Assembly (NCBI GenBank): GCA_023269935.1
Contig: JAGDXC010000010.1
Coordinates: 1-64,000, forward strand
DNA from: Thermocladium sp.
Lineage (GTDB): Archaea; Thermoproteota; Thermoprotei; Thermoproteales; Thermocladiaceae
Direction: 5' to 3'
Length of the DNA stretch: 64,000 nt
The position numbers and the translations under genes are program-made. The notes beneath the pieces were generated by a model that was given only the letters and a program-made list of their open reading frames with translations, was not told where the DNA came from and did no database searches. This document shows positions 1 to 7,589 of this stretch, piece by piece; positions within the stretch are counted from its first letter, which is position 1; each line of letters begins with the position of its first letter.

Positions 1-151
1 GTTTGGAACGCCCCCGCCAGTCTGCACTGTGAAAGGCATATCCAGATTGCATGCAGACAGGGATGCATGCAAGGGGGCACTGATGCCCAGAGGGGCAACT
101 CCAAGACGGAGACCCCAGAACCCCCAAGCCTCAGCGAGGAGAGTATGTCAG
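1..151 (+). mobile_element. 3' end of an IS200/IS605-type (TnpB) element cut by the window edge
   Basis: The first 150 bases are more GC-rich than what follows and stop abruptly at a hairpin (GCCTC-AGC-GAGG, 128-139) followed by a TCAG terminus near 151. The same hairpin-plus-TCAG arrangement ends several other remnants in this window (for example 27781-27812 and 45601-45640). Read on the plus strand the block gives a Pro/Arg/Gly-rich peptide in the style of archaeal TnpB C-terminal tails, with no start codon. I infer that it is the right end, and possibly the omegaRNA-like 3' end, of a TnpB element whose body lies before the window. From 152 to 279 I see only a leaderless promoter for the next gene (TATA-like CTTTATAAG at 247-255). 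Confidence 0.4.
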
Positions 152-279
152 TAATAAGCAAAACATATAATGTATGCATTTAAAACCTTACCTCACTATT
201 AATGTTGGGGCCTTGCCGTATCAAAGCTTTCTCCATTAACCCCTAACTTTATAAGTCAGATGGGACTTCATAAAAATAA

Positions 280-690
280 ATGTCGGTGATTGATAGATTA
301 AACGTATTGATAGAGAGTCTTAAGAGCATTAAATCATCATGCCGAGATCCCGACCTAATAGAAGAGGCAATAAATAAAGCGCTTGAGGTGGAACGAGATG
401 TGTCTATAATGGCTGACTCCCTAATTGATATATATACAAAGTCAAGATACCTAGTCGAGAAGTATATCGGTAAGGGATCAGTTGCGAATATTGATCAACG
501 AATAACTCAACAAATACTTGATATGATAGGAACAGGTTCATCGCTTGATAAAATACTTGAGGGCAAGGACGAGGATGAAACTCAAATGATAATTCATATC
601 TTGAATGCAATGAAACAAGAAGGGCTGGTTGACTTCAATATTACGTTTGTGAACGGAAAAGTCAAGATAAACATCAATAGATCGCTCTAA
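280..690 (+). CDS. Hypothetical protein with a possible C-terminal winged helix
   Basis: A 136-residue mostly helical acidic protein that I do not recognise. Residues 1-65 look like a helical or coiled region rich in Leu, Ile, Glu and Lys. Residues 70-136 have the helix-helix-strand-strand rhythm of a small winged helix, ending in alternating hydrophobic residues (FNITFVNGKVKINI). There are no cysteines that would suggest a metal site beyond one at position 21. The TATA-like box at 247-255 lies about 29 bases before the ATG, so the message is probably leaderless and the gene is transcribed alone. A transposon-end remnant begins eight bases after the stop. The function is unknown. Confidence 0.75.
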   Translation: MSVIDRLNVLIESLKSIKSSCRDPDLIEEAINKALEVERDVSIMADSLIDIYTKSRYLVEKYIGKGSVANIDQRITQQILDMIGTGSSLDKILEGKDEDETQMIIHILNAMKQEGLVDFNITFVNGKVKININRSL

Positions 691-697
691 AATCAAT

Positions 698-875
698 GTG
701 AGTTACCCCTGTTCCTTAGGATTGGGGTTTTTGCCTCCTGGTCTTTATGCCTGCGCCCACTGAGGAAAAACCAGAAGGGTTAAGGGTAAGTATACACATA
801 GGCAACAATAACTAAGCCTTAAGAAGAAAAAAGTATTACTAAAATCATACATCCCCACCCTAAAGAGCGAGTTAA
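698..875 (-). mobile_element. Decayed type B and type A TnpB-element ends
   Basis: Plus-strand bases 698-740 (GTGAGTTACCCC, then a hairpin around GGATTGGGG) match the motif family at 3431, 8932 and 41733 (GTGAAYTACCC followed by ATGGG-like bases). I read these as minus-strand right ends of TnpB elements. At 850-875 the minus strand carries a type A-like hairpin (AACTCGCTCTTTAGGGTGGGG). No open reading frame of note lies between. Both are probably short fossils between two convergent genes. The first is moderately supported by sequence similarity to the other copies; the second is weak. Confidence 0.35.
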
Positions 876-898
876 AGCATATTAATAATTGTAACTTG

Positions 899-1507
899 CT
901 AAACTATCCATTTAATTGAGTCAATGGTTATTGAGTTACGTAGGGAGGCCAGTGCTTCTCCAGGTATCTTTACCTTAGCCTTAACCTCACTATGATCCAC
1001 CAAGATAGTTACATCATCGGTTCTCATTAATAATGCGGCTAAGCCGTTGCTCTTGTACTTAAGGTAATGAATGCTCCTAGCTTGTGCACCTGGTTCATAA
1101 TCGCTTGGGTAGATCGGCAATGGCTTTATTACATTATCATTTATTGATAAACCTATTCCCCTCTCTATACCACTATACCTGGGAAGCAGTCTCCTCATCT
1201 CGTCATCATTATATACATGTATAAATAAGGTAAATGATACTTCATCGTGGCTTGGTATCATTGGTTGATATGTACTTATTATTTCCCGTATCATTTGCTC
1301 ATCATCCGTGCCCTCCATGTGAATGGTTTCCTCTATTTGGAACCAAACTGTGGCTGCGTCCTCAAATAAAATCGTTAATCTATCAGTCAATTTAAGGTAA
1401 CGAGGAGCCTTATAACTAGAGATTGCTCTGTATGCTTCTTTCCTTATCTTTTCATACTCAGATGCCGGCTTAATAGCATTTATTAACCGTAGTATTTCGT
1501 TCTGCAT
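899..1507 (-). CDS. DUF3501 family protein
   Basis: This 202-residue protein matches the DUF3501 family as I know it: an N-terminal EYEKIR-like stretch, then FEDAATVWFQIEE near residues 48-60, an acidic segment, and a hydrophobic strand-rich middle (SFTLFIHVY). The biochemical role of the family is not established. In bacteria it is often encoded beside rubrerythrin and iron-sulphur proteins, which suggests oxidative-stress defence. Here it follows the rubrerythrin gene by 19 bases on the same strand, so the two are almost certainly co-transcribed. The length is typical and there is no sign of damage. Confidence 0.8.
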   Translation of the reverse strand: MQNEILRLINAIKPASEYEKIRKEAYRAISSYKAPRYLKLTDRLTILFEDAATVWFQIEETIHMEGTDDEQMIREIISTYQPMIPSHDEVSFTLFIHVYNDDEMRRLLPRYSGIERGIGLSINDNVIKPLPIYPSDYEPGAQARSIHYLKYKSNGLAALLMRTDDVTILVDHSEVKAKVKIPGEALASLRNSITIDSIKWIV

Positions 1508-1526
1508 GCGGCTTCGCTTTTTATTC

Positions 1527-1997
1527 TTATAATTTACCTAGGGTTTCGTCCTCTACTTCAGCCTTGATGCCCTTGTTCTTATAATATTTCTCTAGTGCCT
1601 CATTAAATCTATTAGCATGATACCTCTCGACTTTGGCAACGGCTTCGAACCATTCAGCTACTTCTTGATAACCCTCATCTCGCGCTACCTTAGCGAATCC
1701 TGGATACATTTGGGTCCATTCATATGTCTCACCATATATTGATGCCTTAAATGCATCCTCTATTGTTTTTATCTCTATATCGGCCACAGGATCGGCGCCA
1801 AGATACATTAAGTGACCAAATGCGTGGCCAGTCTCGGCATTAGCTGTTTTCTCGAATACCTCAGCGACATCGTTCAAGCCAAGTTGCTTAGCCATCCTTG
1901 CATAGTACAAATATCTTCTATTAGCCATGGATTCCCCTTGAAAAGCCGCCTTTAGGTTTTCATATGTTTTGCTTCCCTTTGGGATTTTAGTACTCAT
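1527..1997 (-). CDS. Rubrerythrin (erythrin domain only)
   Basis: A 156-residue four-helix ferritin-like protein. Diiron ligands of the rubrerythrin family are visible as FQGES (Glu18 region), ANAETGHA (Glu53 and His56 region) and VAKVERYH with its Glu and His. The domain-swapped order and length resemble archaeal sulerythrin or rubrerythrin. The C-terminal rubredoxin domain of full rubrerythrins is absent: there is no C-x2-C pair in the protein. The family reduces hydrogen peroxide, so electrons must come from a separate rubredoxin or similar donor. A TATA-like TTTTTTAA about 27 bases before the ATG predicts a leaderless transcript that continues into the DUF3501 gene. Confidence 0.92.
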   Translation of the reverse strand: MSTKIPKGSKTYENLKAAFQGESMANRRYLYYARMAKQLGLNDVAEVFEKTANAETGHAFGHLMYLGADPVADIEIKTIEDAFKASIYGETYEWTQMYPGFAKVARDEGYQEVAEWFEAVAKVERYHANRFNEALEKYYKNKGIKAEVEDETLGKL

Positions 1998-2084
1998 GAA
2001 TTGAGCAAAGCTATTAATAGTTAAAAAACTTACGTCTTTAACTAACTGGCTTAAGTAAAGGTGATTATTTTTAAAGACTACTCA

Positions 2085-2385
2085 TTATGAATTGATCTCC
2101 TTGTCCTTAATCGAATTTTTCTTAAGGGTTTTGGGTTTATTGTTTCTCGGTGGGTTTCTATTATGTGGAATTCCCTTGGTGATTGAATATGGCGCTGGAA
2201 GCCCTCATCATGATTAAAGCACTGCTCAAAATCAAAAAGCCCCGAAAGTCACATAACAAAATTGACCGACATCAGGCAGTAAGAAATCCTGTTTAAAATC
2301 CATCACCTTAAAAGGCAAGGTTTGTCCTGATAAAAAATAGGCGGTGAGCATCCGTCTTTTAAGGTAGGAAGGGAATCTAACTTGG
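2085..2385 (-). pseudogene. Heavily decayed tnpB 3' end with facing hairpin fossils
   Basis: Plus-strand bases 2200-2222 match bases 34118-34140 at 21 of 23 positions. The latter lie in a recognisable TnpB zinc-finger remnant encoding a GALLMRR-like stretch; here the minus strand reads SALIMMRA. Downstream on the minus strand the remnant ends at GGACAAGGAGATCA (2093-2108), the equivalent of the 33998 terminus. The rest is broken by stops and indels. At 2310-2380 two further hairpin-like fossils face each other (CTTGCCTTTTAAGG on the minus strand, CATCCGTCTTTTAAGG on the plus). This accounts for most of the 400-base gap between the rubrerythrin and PhoU promoters. Confidence 0.55.
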
Positions 2386-2442
2386 ATTGATTGCATTTTC
2401 AAAAACCTTTTTAAGCTAAATAAATATTCTAAATTGATTTAA

Positions 2443-3381
2443 ATGTCAATGTATAGAAAGGTAATTCGAATAGGCGAGAAGAGTATAGGCATAACATTGC
2501 CGAAGAATTGGCTTGACTCAATAGATATAGGGCTCGGGGACTTAGTTGAGGTAAGGGCGGCGGGGGATATGTTAGTGATAAAGCCGGTCACCACGGGAAG
2601 ACCGGAAGAGAAGCCCACGGAATTCTCGGTAAGCGATGATATTGATGAAGTAAGTAGGATAATAATAGCCAGTTATATAGAGGGGCTCGACAGCATGGCA
2701 CTGAAAGGAAAGCGAGAGACCATAAGGCGAGCGTATCAACGAATAGAGCCCAAGCTCCCGGGTTCTCTAATACTAGAGGGCGAGTCGGAGACCATAATAA
2801 AAATAGCGACCTCCGAGGTTAATGTGGATCTACTCGAAATATTATCTAGCATGTCGTCCATGCTTAATTCAATGTTTGAGAGACTTGTGACATATCTGGA
2901 GAGCAATGGGGATAAAAATATCACTGAACTTCTGGAGATGGATGATCAAGTAGATAAATTATACTTCCTTGCCCTCAGAGCAATAAAGAAATTATCATTC
3001 AAGGATCCAAAGGAATCAATAGATGATACGCTTGTGGTGAAGAATATGGAACACATAGCGGATGCATTGGACAGAACCGCTAATTTCATCCGTAGATCAA
3101 ATTTCTCCCAAGCATGCCTATCCACTCTCTCCACTAAGGTAAAGGATGTATGGTCATACTCACTAAAGGCCATTACCGCCTACTTATCTAATTCGAAGGA
3201 TAACGCACTAAGAGTAATAACCAATAGAGAGGCAATGTTGGACAACATATTCAACATAATAAAAGAGGGGCACTGCGAGCGCGATATTGCCGGGGTAATA
3301 CATGAAAGCCAATTAATAATTGCATTATCTGTGGATATTGCTGAATCGACATTCTCCAAATATGTGCGTCAAATAATTTAG
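2443..3381 (+). CDS. AbrB-PhoU family phosphate regulator
   Basis: A 312-residue protein in two parts. Residues 1-50 form a SpoVT/AbrB-type swapped-hairpin DNA-binding domain (KVIRIGEKSIGITLPKNW, then GDLVEVRA). Residues from about 70 to the end are PhoU-like helical repeats (MFERLVTYLES, EMDDQVDKLYFL, VKNMEHIADALDR). The EMDDQVDKLY and HIADALDRTA segments correspond to the metal-binding motifs of PhoU. The archaeal AbrB-PhoU fusion is a common architecture expected to regulate phosphate uptake, but no phosphate transporter is encoded nearby. A TATA-like element (CTTTTTAAG) lies about 30 bases before the ATG, giving a leaderless monocistronic message. Confidence 0.88.
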   Translation: MSMYRKVIRIGEKSIGITLPKNWLDSIDIGLGDLVEVRAAGDMLVIKPVTTGRPEEKPTEFSVSDDIDEVSRIIIASYIEGLDSMALKGKRETIRRAYQRIEPKLPGSLILEGESETIIKIATSEVNVDLLEILSSMSSMLNSMFERLVTYLESNGDKNITELLEMDDQVDKLYFLALRAIKKLSFKDPKESIDDTLVVKNMEHIADALDRTANFIRRSNFSQACLSTLSTKVKDVWSYSLKAITAYLSNSKDNALRVITNREAMLDNIFNIIKEGHCERDIAGVIHESQLIIALSVDIAESTFSKYVRQII

Positions 3382-3430
3382 GATCCCATAATCAACCCGA
3401 TCAATTAATGCGAAAACAATTAGTGCCTAC

Positions 3431-3545
3431 GTGAATTACCCCTTATGGATCTCCCGCTTCCTTACATCCTTCCCTCACCCACATGATAGAGGTTACGGCA
3501 GGGTCCTCCACAAGCATGAATTCCCCACTCCCAGAGATACGATTC
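3431..3545 (-). mobile_element. Type B TnpB-element right-end fossil
   Basis: On the plus strand 3431 begins GTGAATTACCCCTTATGGAT, close to the copy at 8932 (GTGAACTACCCTTTATGGAT). Both then run into a CTTCC-rich stretch. Read on the minus strand it ends in ATCCATAAGGGGTAATTCAC, the type B terminus. No transposase frame survives. It fills most of the 220-base convergent gap between the PhoU-like gene and thiD-thiN. Confidence 0.5.
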
Positions 3546-3601
3546 AATAATGGTCAAGGCCAAATCAACTACACAATATACTATAAAGCATTTCTATGAA
3601 G

Positions 3602-4816
3602 TCATCCCTTCGCAGAAGAGGACTTCCACCCCTCAATTCCTGAGGTTAAAAATGAGTTAACCGCGTCGATAGCGGAACTGCCCATTACTAAGGCATACTT
3701 CTTACCCTGCATCTCCATTACATGAGCATTAGGAGATACAACGTTGCCTTCATACTCGACAGCTATTATTCCCCTCAATCCTTTGCCTATTGCCTGCACA
3801 GTGAGTGATTCAAGCACTGAAGGCACGCCGAAAACTGGTTCACTTATTTCGTTATTGAATTCTATATATATTCCTTCATTGCCCTTCCTAAAATAATCTA
3901 GTGAAAGTAATGATACGGTAAAGCCTCGCTTAAAGCCAGCACTTATTAGTTTCTTAGCTGCCTTTATGGAGTCCATGACTGAGTCATATTTGGCAGACTC
4001 TATATAGAGTGAAGCAAGAGAATTAACAGGTCCATGACCATGCCCCAGATTCAGTGAGTAAATTATGGCATCAGTTATAAATTTCTTTGCATTACTTATT
4101 GCGCTTAATTCATCGAGACCCTTTGCTAGCCCAGCAGCTATGGCTGCAGAGAAGCTGCAGCCTGTTCCATGAGTATTCTTGGTGTTTACCCGTGGTGATT
4201 TTAATTCATGGAATTCATTGCGTCTGGAATCATAAACTACATCAATTGATTCTAGCCCCTCTAGATGACCGCCCTTAACTATTACTATGGGGGTCCCTAA
4301 ATCTCTGGAAATTAATTGGGCTGCTTTTCTCATGTCACTTATATTAGTAATTGATATTCCCGTCAATGCCTCCGCCTCAGGTATATTGGGGGTAACTATT
4401 AATGCCACCGGCAACAAGTACCTTCTTAAGGCATCAACGGCATCTTCCCGCAATAGGCGGGCACCGCTTTTAGCAACCATAACGGGATCCACCACGAGAG
4501 GGAAACCCCACTTCTTAACCACACGTGAAACCGTTGCTATTATCTCGGCATTGCTAAGCATCCCCGTCTTTGCAGCATCAACCCCTATATCCTCAGCAAC
4601 CACATTTATCTCATCCTCCACTACATTAGATGGAACATCACTTATTGATCTAACCTCAACAGTATTCTGCGCGGTGACTGATGTTAATGCAACCATGCCA
4701 TAAACGCCTAATGCATGAAATGTCTTAAGGTCAGCAGTTACACCTGCGCCTGCACCACTATCCAAGCCAGCTATAGTTAATGCCTTTGATATACCCATCA
4801 TTTTATTGGTGACCAA
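3602..4816 (-). CDS. thiD: ThiD-ThiN fusion (HMP-phosphate kinase / thiamine-phosphate synthase)
   Basis: A 404-residue two-domain thiamine enzyme. Residues 10-265 are a ribokinase-fold ThiD: AGLDSGAGAG near the start, the substrate loop TAQNT, and the anion-hole motif NTHGTGCSFSAAIAAG. Residues 275-400 match ThiN, which in archaea joins HMP diphosphate to the thiazole moiety in place of ThiE. The fused order is normal for archaea. A TATA-like AAAAAATATT lies only about 15-20 bases before the first ATG but about 26-30 before the paired ATGs at residues 6-7. The true leaderless start may therefore be near 4801 or 4798. The gene stands alone. Confidence 0.92.
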   Translation of the reverse strand: MVTNKMMGISKALTIAGLDSGAGAGVTADLKTFHALGVYGMVALTSVTAQNTVEVRSISDVPSNVVEDEINVVAEDIGVDAAKTGMLSNAEIIATVSRVVKKWGFPLVVDPVMVAKSGARLLREDAVDALRRYLLPVALIVTPNIPEAEALTGISITNISDMRKAAQLISRDLGTPIVIVKGGHLEGLESIDVVYDSRRNEFHELKSPRVNTKNTHGTGCSFSAAIAAGLAKGLDELSAISNAKKFITDAIIYSLNLGHGHGPVNSLASLYIESAKYDSVMDSIKAAKKLISAGFKRGFTVSLLSLDYFRKGNEGIYIEFNNEISEPVFGVPSVLESLTVQAIGKGLRGIIAVEYEGNVVSPNAHVMEMQGKKYALVMGSSAIDAVNSFLTSGIEGWKSSSAKG

Positions 4817-4850
4817 CCATTAGCGTAAATATTTTTTGCAACTTAAAGCT

Positions 4851-5177
4851 CTAAATAAGCGTTACCTGTATGTACTTAGAGTCGCCCTTGCGTTTTACCT
4901 TGTACTTCTTTACATCGCCATCCTTAGTCATCACTACATTATCTCCATTAACGTTTTTAGCAATGCTGCGCCAACTAGTTGAGAAGTAGAACTCACCCTC
5001 AGCATATCTAGACCTAGCTATTGGGTAAGCATTTTTATTATATATTATTAAACCCACGCTCCAATCCGGCAACTTCTTGAGGAGCTTCGATAATTCACTT
5101 TCGCCTCCAACTTCTTCTTGATTATCTAGCTCATCCTCATTGAACTCCTCATCCCGTATATTATCATCTTCCTCCAT
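4851..5177 (-). CDS. Small hypothetical protein with an acidic N-terminus
   Basis: A 108-residue protein I do not recognise. The first 30 residues are almost entirely Glu, Asp and Asn and probably disordered. Residues 30-108 look like a compact beta-rich domain, with aromatic residues spaced as in small strand-turn folds (WSVGLIIY, FYFSTSWRSIAKN, KKYKVKRKGDSKYIQV) and a basic C-terminal half. The charge split, acidic tail plus basic body, is common in archaeal nucleic-acid-binding accessory proteins, but that is only a guess. A TATA-like element about 27 bases upstream makes the ATG leaderless. ThiD-ThiN follows on the same strand 34 bases later and has its own TATA box. Confidence 0.7.
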   Translation of the reverse strand: MEEDDNIRDEEFNEDELDNQEEVGGESELSKLLKKLPDWSVGLIIYNKNAYPIARSRYAEGEFYFSTSWRSIAKNVNGDNVVMTKDGDVKKYKVKRKGDSKYIQVTLI

Positions 5178-5335
5178 TATTCAAAGCATGTACCTCCCAG
5201 TTTATATTATTTACTACTGGATCATCACCTAATAATACCTAAATGTTATTCACCGATCTTCTGCCTCAACCGGTAACTATGGTACCATTTATACATAGAA
5301 ATAGAATAAGATATAAATGGATTATAAGATTCAAG

Positions 5336-5365
5336 GTTTACTATTATAATGTTTACTATTATAAT
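5336..5365. repeat. 15-bp perfect tandem duplication in an AT-rich gap
   Basis: The unit GTTTACTATTATAAT occurs at 5336-5350 and again, without a spacer, at 5351-5365. It lies in a very AT-rich 265-base gap between the small acidic protein gene and uS12, both on the minus strand. It may be a simple replication-slippage duplication; nothing else in the gap stands out. Confidence 0.6.
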
Positions 5366-5443
5366 TATTAATAATGAGCTTTCTTGGAGCCTAAACCAAT
5401 TCAATTATCAATCTATTTTTAATGAATTATATTTGTTTTATAT

Positions 5444-5887
5444 TTACCTGACCGGTTTCTGTTTCTTGCCTAATAATATTGCCTTTAGACTTATTCCATT
5501 TACCTTAGTTACCTTAAACCTGACCCCTGGTAAATCGCCATAGGCCCTGCCCTCTGGGCCGCCTATACGCTCCACCATGACCTCATCATGCTCATTAATG
5601 GCATTGAGGCCACCGTCCCAAGGAACGAATGCAGTTATGACCTTGCCATTCTTGGTTAATTGCACCCTTACGCATTTTCTAACTGCTGCATTGGGTTTCC
5701 TTGCCTCAACGCCAACCTTCTCTAGAACTATTCCCTTAGCCATTGGAGCCCCCTCTAACGGATCGTATCGCCTAGCTATTCCTAATGCCTTCCTTTTATA
5801 ATAAATATCACTCCAACGCTTGCGTTGCCGCTTAATCTTTAGCTTCCTAGCTGCATATAGCCCTAAAGGGGACTTCTTGCCTGTCAT
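5444..5887 (-). CDS. rps12: 30S ribosomal protein uS12
   Basis: This is the 147-residue archaeal uS12 of the small subunit decoding centre. The conserved core is plain: [20 protein letters not shown] near residues 52-71, then a variant of the PGVRYK loop ([10 protein letters not shown]) and the basic tail KKQKPVR. Length and lysine-rich N-terminus are normal for the archaeal/eukaryotic type. Unlike most genes here it appears to have a leader: the TATA-like ATTTTTAAAA is about 50 bases upstream, and GGTGAT, a possible ribosome-binding site, precedes the ATG. In many archaea rps12 sits in a cluster with RNA polymerase or translation genes; here it is isolated. Confidence 0.97.
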   Translation of the reverse strand: MTGKKSPLGLYAARKLKIKRQRKRWSDIYYKRKALGIARRYDPLEGAPMAKGIVLEKVGVEARKPNAAVRKCVRVQLTKNGKVITAFVPWDGGLNAINEHDEVMVERIGGPEGRAYGDLPGVRFKVTKVNGISLKAILLGKKQKPVR

Positions 5888-6059
5888 TTACCTATCACCG
5901 CAATACCCATACAACTTCTTGCTTATCTATAGCTTTTAAAAATATATCGCAATGTTGACGATCCTCTGCCTAAAGAGCAAGATTTCCACCCAGTGGATGA
6001 AGCGCACCACGGTGAATTGAGCCTTTATACTCCGATCCCTTTATCATTAAATTATGGAA

Positions 6060-6140
6060 AAGCCATCCTCTAGGTTAATTAAATGGAGGCATCCTCTAAA
6101 CCTCGAGGAATTTCCATCCATAAGGGCGGGAGGAGGCTAG
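6060..6140 (+). mobile_element. Type A TnpB-element right-end fossil in the 5888-6267 gap
   Basis: The segment ends TCCATCCATAAGGGCGGG then AGGAGGCTAG (6113-6140). This resembles the type A right ends with GGCGGGGAGGAGGTCAG at 27781, 45601 and 56391, with CTAG in place of TCAG. The preceding bases (5970-6110) are of similar composition and contain broken Pro/Ser-rich frames, but no zinc-finger motif could be read. The rest of the 380-base gap holds the uS12 promoter and the leaderless promoter of the next gene (TATA-like CTTTTATTA near 6243). Confidence 0.45.
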
Positions 6141-6267
6141 AAAATCGCTTCATTGATGTATAGTTATTATGAATTGAAATTTATTACTTGCCTAATAATG
6201 CTCTACCATGTCTCATCGTTACATGAATAGCCGGTAAAGCTTTTATTAGTGGACGAGGCATTTATCA

Positions 6268-7071
6268 ATGCGATTATACTCAGAGGCATTAGGGGAATAC
6301 GTTAATGTGCCGAGGCCGCTCAACTCTATTATAAGCCTTGATCCGGCAGCTACCGAGGCCATATTCATGATGGGAGCGGGACACCTAATAAAGGCAACCG
6401 ATGCATTTAGCTATAGACCGCCTAATGCTAGGGCTATTCCTAAGATAGGTAGTTATACGCATGTAGACATTGAAGCATTAAGGGCATATAATCCTCAATT
6501 GATATTTACCAGCACTGGAGTACAGCGGGACTTATATAAGAAATTGATTAGCGCTGGGTTCAATGTATATCCAGTTCCCGTCGCCACAAGCGTTAGTAAA
6601 ATAATGGATAATGTCATAATAATAGGGGAGGTAATAGATAGAAAGGTAGATGCGAGGAGGCTTTACTTGGAATTACTAAGTACCTTAATTAATAAGAGAA
6701 AGAGGCGGGAGAACCCCATTAGGATTTACGTTGAGCTAGATTTAGGGGGTCCAATTTCGCCGGGGTTCCCCACTCACATAAGCGATGCAATAAGCATATT
6801 AGGCGGCATAAATGTTTTCGATCACATTGATGAGGCATATTTCACTCCAACCCCAAGCCAAATAATTGCCCAGGATCCAGAAATAATAATTTATGAACCT
6901 AAGCGAGGATCGAAAATAAGTGAGGCAAGCATTATTGACGCATTTAGGCGGAGAGGAATTGATTTAAGTAAGGCAAAACTACAATTAACTCCCGGCGATT
7001 TCCTTGCCCATATGGGTCCTAGTTTCATCACGGATATCATGAGGTGGCTTGAGCAAGTAATTAGTCGATAA
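6268..7071 (+). CDS. TroA/BtuF-fold substrate-binding-like protein without signal peptide
   Basis: A 267-residue helical-backbone binding protein of the B12/iron-siderophore (TroA/BtuF) class. The N-lobe opens with SIISLDPAATEAIFMMGAG and IGSYTHVDIEALRAYNPQLIF, which are typical for the family. The C-lobe contains YVELDLGGP and an AHMGPS-like ending. Exported members carry a signal or lipobox; this one begins directly with the fold (RLYSEALGEYVNVPRP), so it should be cytoplasmic. No ABC permease or ATPase is adjacent. It could be a cytosolic corrinoid- or metal-complex-binding protein; the ligand is unknown. A TATA-like element 25 bases upstream supports the ATG. Confidence 0.8.
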   Translation: MRLYSEALGEYVNVPRPLNSIISLDPAATEAIFMMGAGHLIKATDAFSYRPPNARAIPKIGSYTHVDIEALRAYNPQLIFTSTGVQRDLYKKLISAGFNVYPVPVATSVSKIMDNVIIIGEVIDRKVDARRLYLELLSTLINKRKRRENPIRIYVELDLGGPISPGFPTHISDAISILGGINVFDHIDEAYFTPTPSQIIAQDPEIIIYEPKRGSKISEASIIDAFRRRGIDLSKAKLQLTPGDFLAHMGPSFITDIMRWLEQVISR

Positions 7072-7122
7072 ATCCAAGATTTATGATAAAAGTATATAAA
7101 GTACAGCATAATTAGTGGTCAT

Positions 7123-7584
7123 GTGGTCATTGAACAATTAGAGGAGTATGGAGAAGAAGGGATAGATGATAGGGATAAAAAGATCATCGAAATAATGATG
7201 CAGAACTCCAAGATCCCTTTCACTCAGATAGGTAAAGAGCTGGGCATAAGCGAGGCTGCCGTTAGACGTAGGATAAAGAAGTTAGAGATGATGGGCGTAA
7301 TAAAGAAGTTCACCATAGTTGTTGACCCGGCTAAAATAGGGTATAAGCACGTTGCAATAATAGGAATTGATAGCGAACCCGATAAATTGATACAAATAGC
7401 CCATGACTTGGCCAATAAACACTTCAGCAAGAGGGTCTATATAACTACCGGTGATCACATGATAATGCTGGAGGCTTGGGCAAGGGACAGCGCGGAAATG
7501 ACTAAAGTGCTTCAAGAAATAGGGGCAATAAATGGAGTTCGTAAAGTATGTCCAGCAATAATCTTAGATTCCATAAAGCAATAG
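7123..7584 (+). CDS. Lrp/AsnC family transcriptional regulator
   Basis: A 153-residue regulator. Residues 15-65 are an AsnC-type helix-turn-helix (DDRDKKIIEIMMQNSK, IGKELGISEAAVRRRIKKL). Residues 75-150 form the RAM ligand-binding/oligomerisation domain (HVAIIGIDSEP, VYITTGDHMIMLEAWA). The family controls amino-acid metabolism in archaea; the effector cannot be read from sequence. The start is GTG at 7123, 27 bases after the TATA-like TATATAAAG. An ATG two bases earlier is out of frame. The gene converges with the MTA/SAH deaminase gene, leaving only five bases between the two stops. Confidence 0.92.
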   Translation: MVIEQLEEYGEEGIDDRDKKIIEIMMQNSKIPFTQIGKELGISEAAVRRRIKKLEMMGVIKKFTIVVDPAKIGYKHVAIIGIDSEPDKLIQIAHDLANKHFSKRVYITTGDHMIMLEAWARDSAEMTKVLQEIGAINGVRKVCPAIILDSIKQ

Positions 7585-7589
7585 GTTGA

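Noticed and set aside
4287..4703. A 138-residue plus-strand frame inside thiD-thiN
   Set aside because: It is antisense to a clearly conserved gene and has Ser/Thr/Ala-rich composition typical of shadow frames.
5336..5365. The tandem duplication as the start of a CRISPR or regulatory array
   Set aside because: There are only two units with no spacers; slippage explains it.
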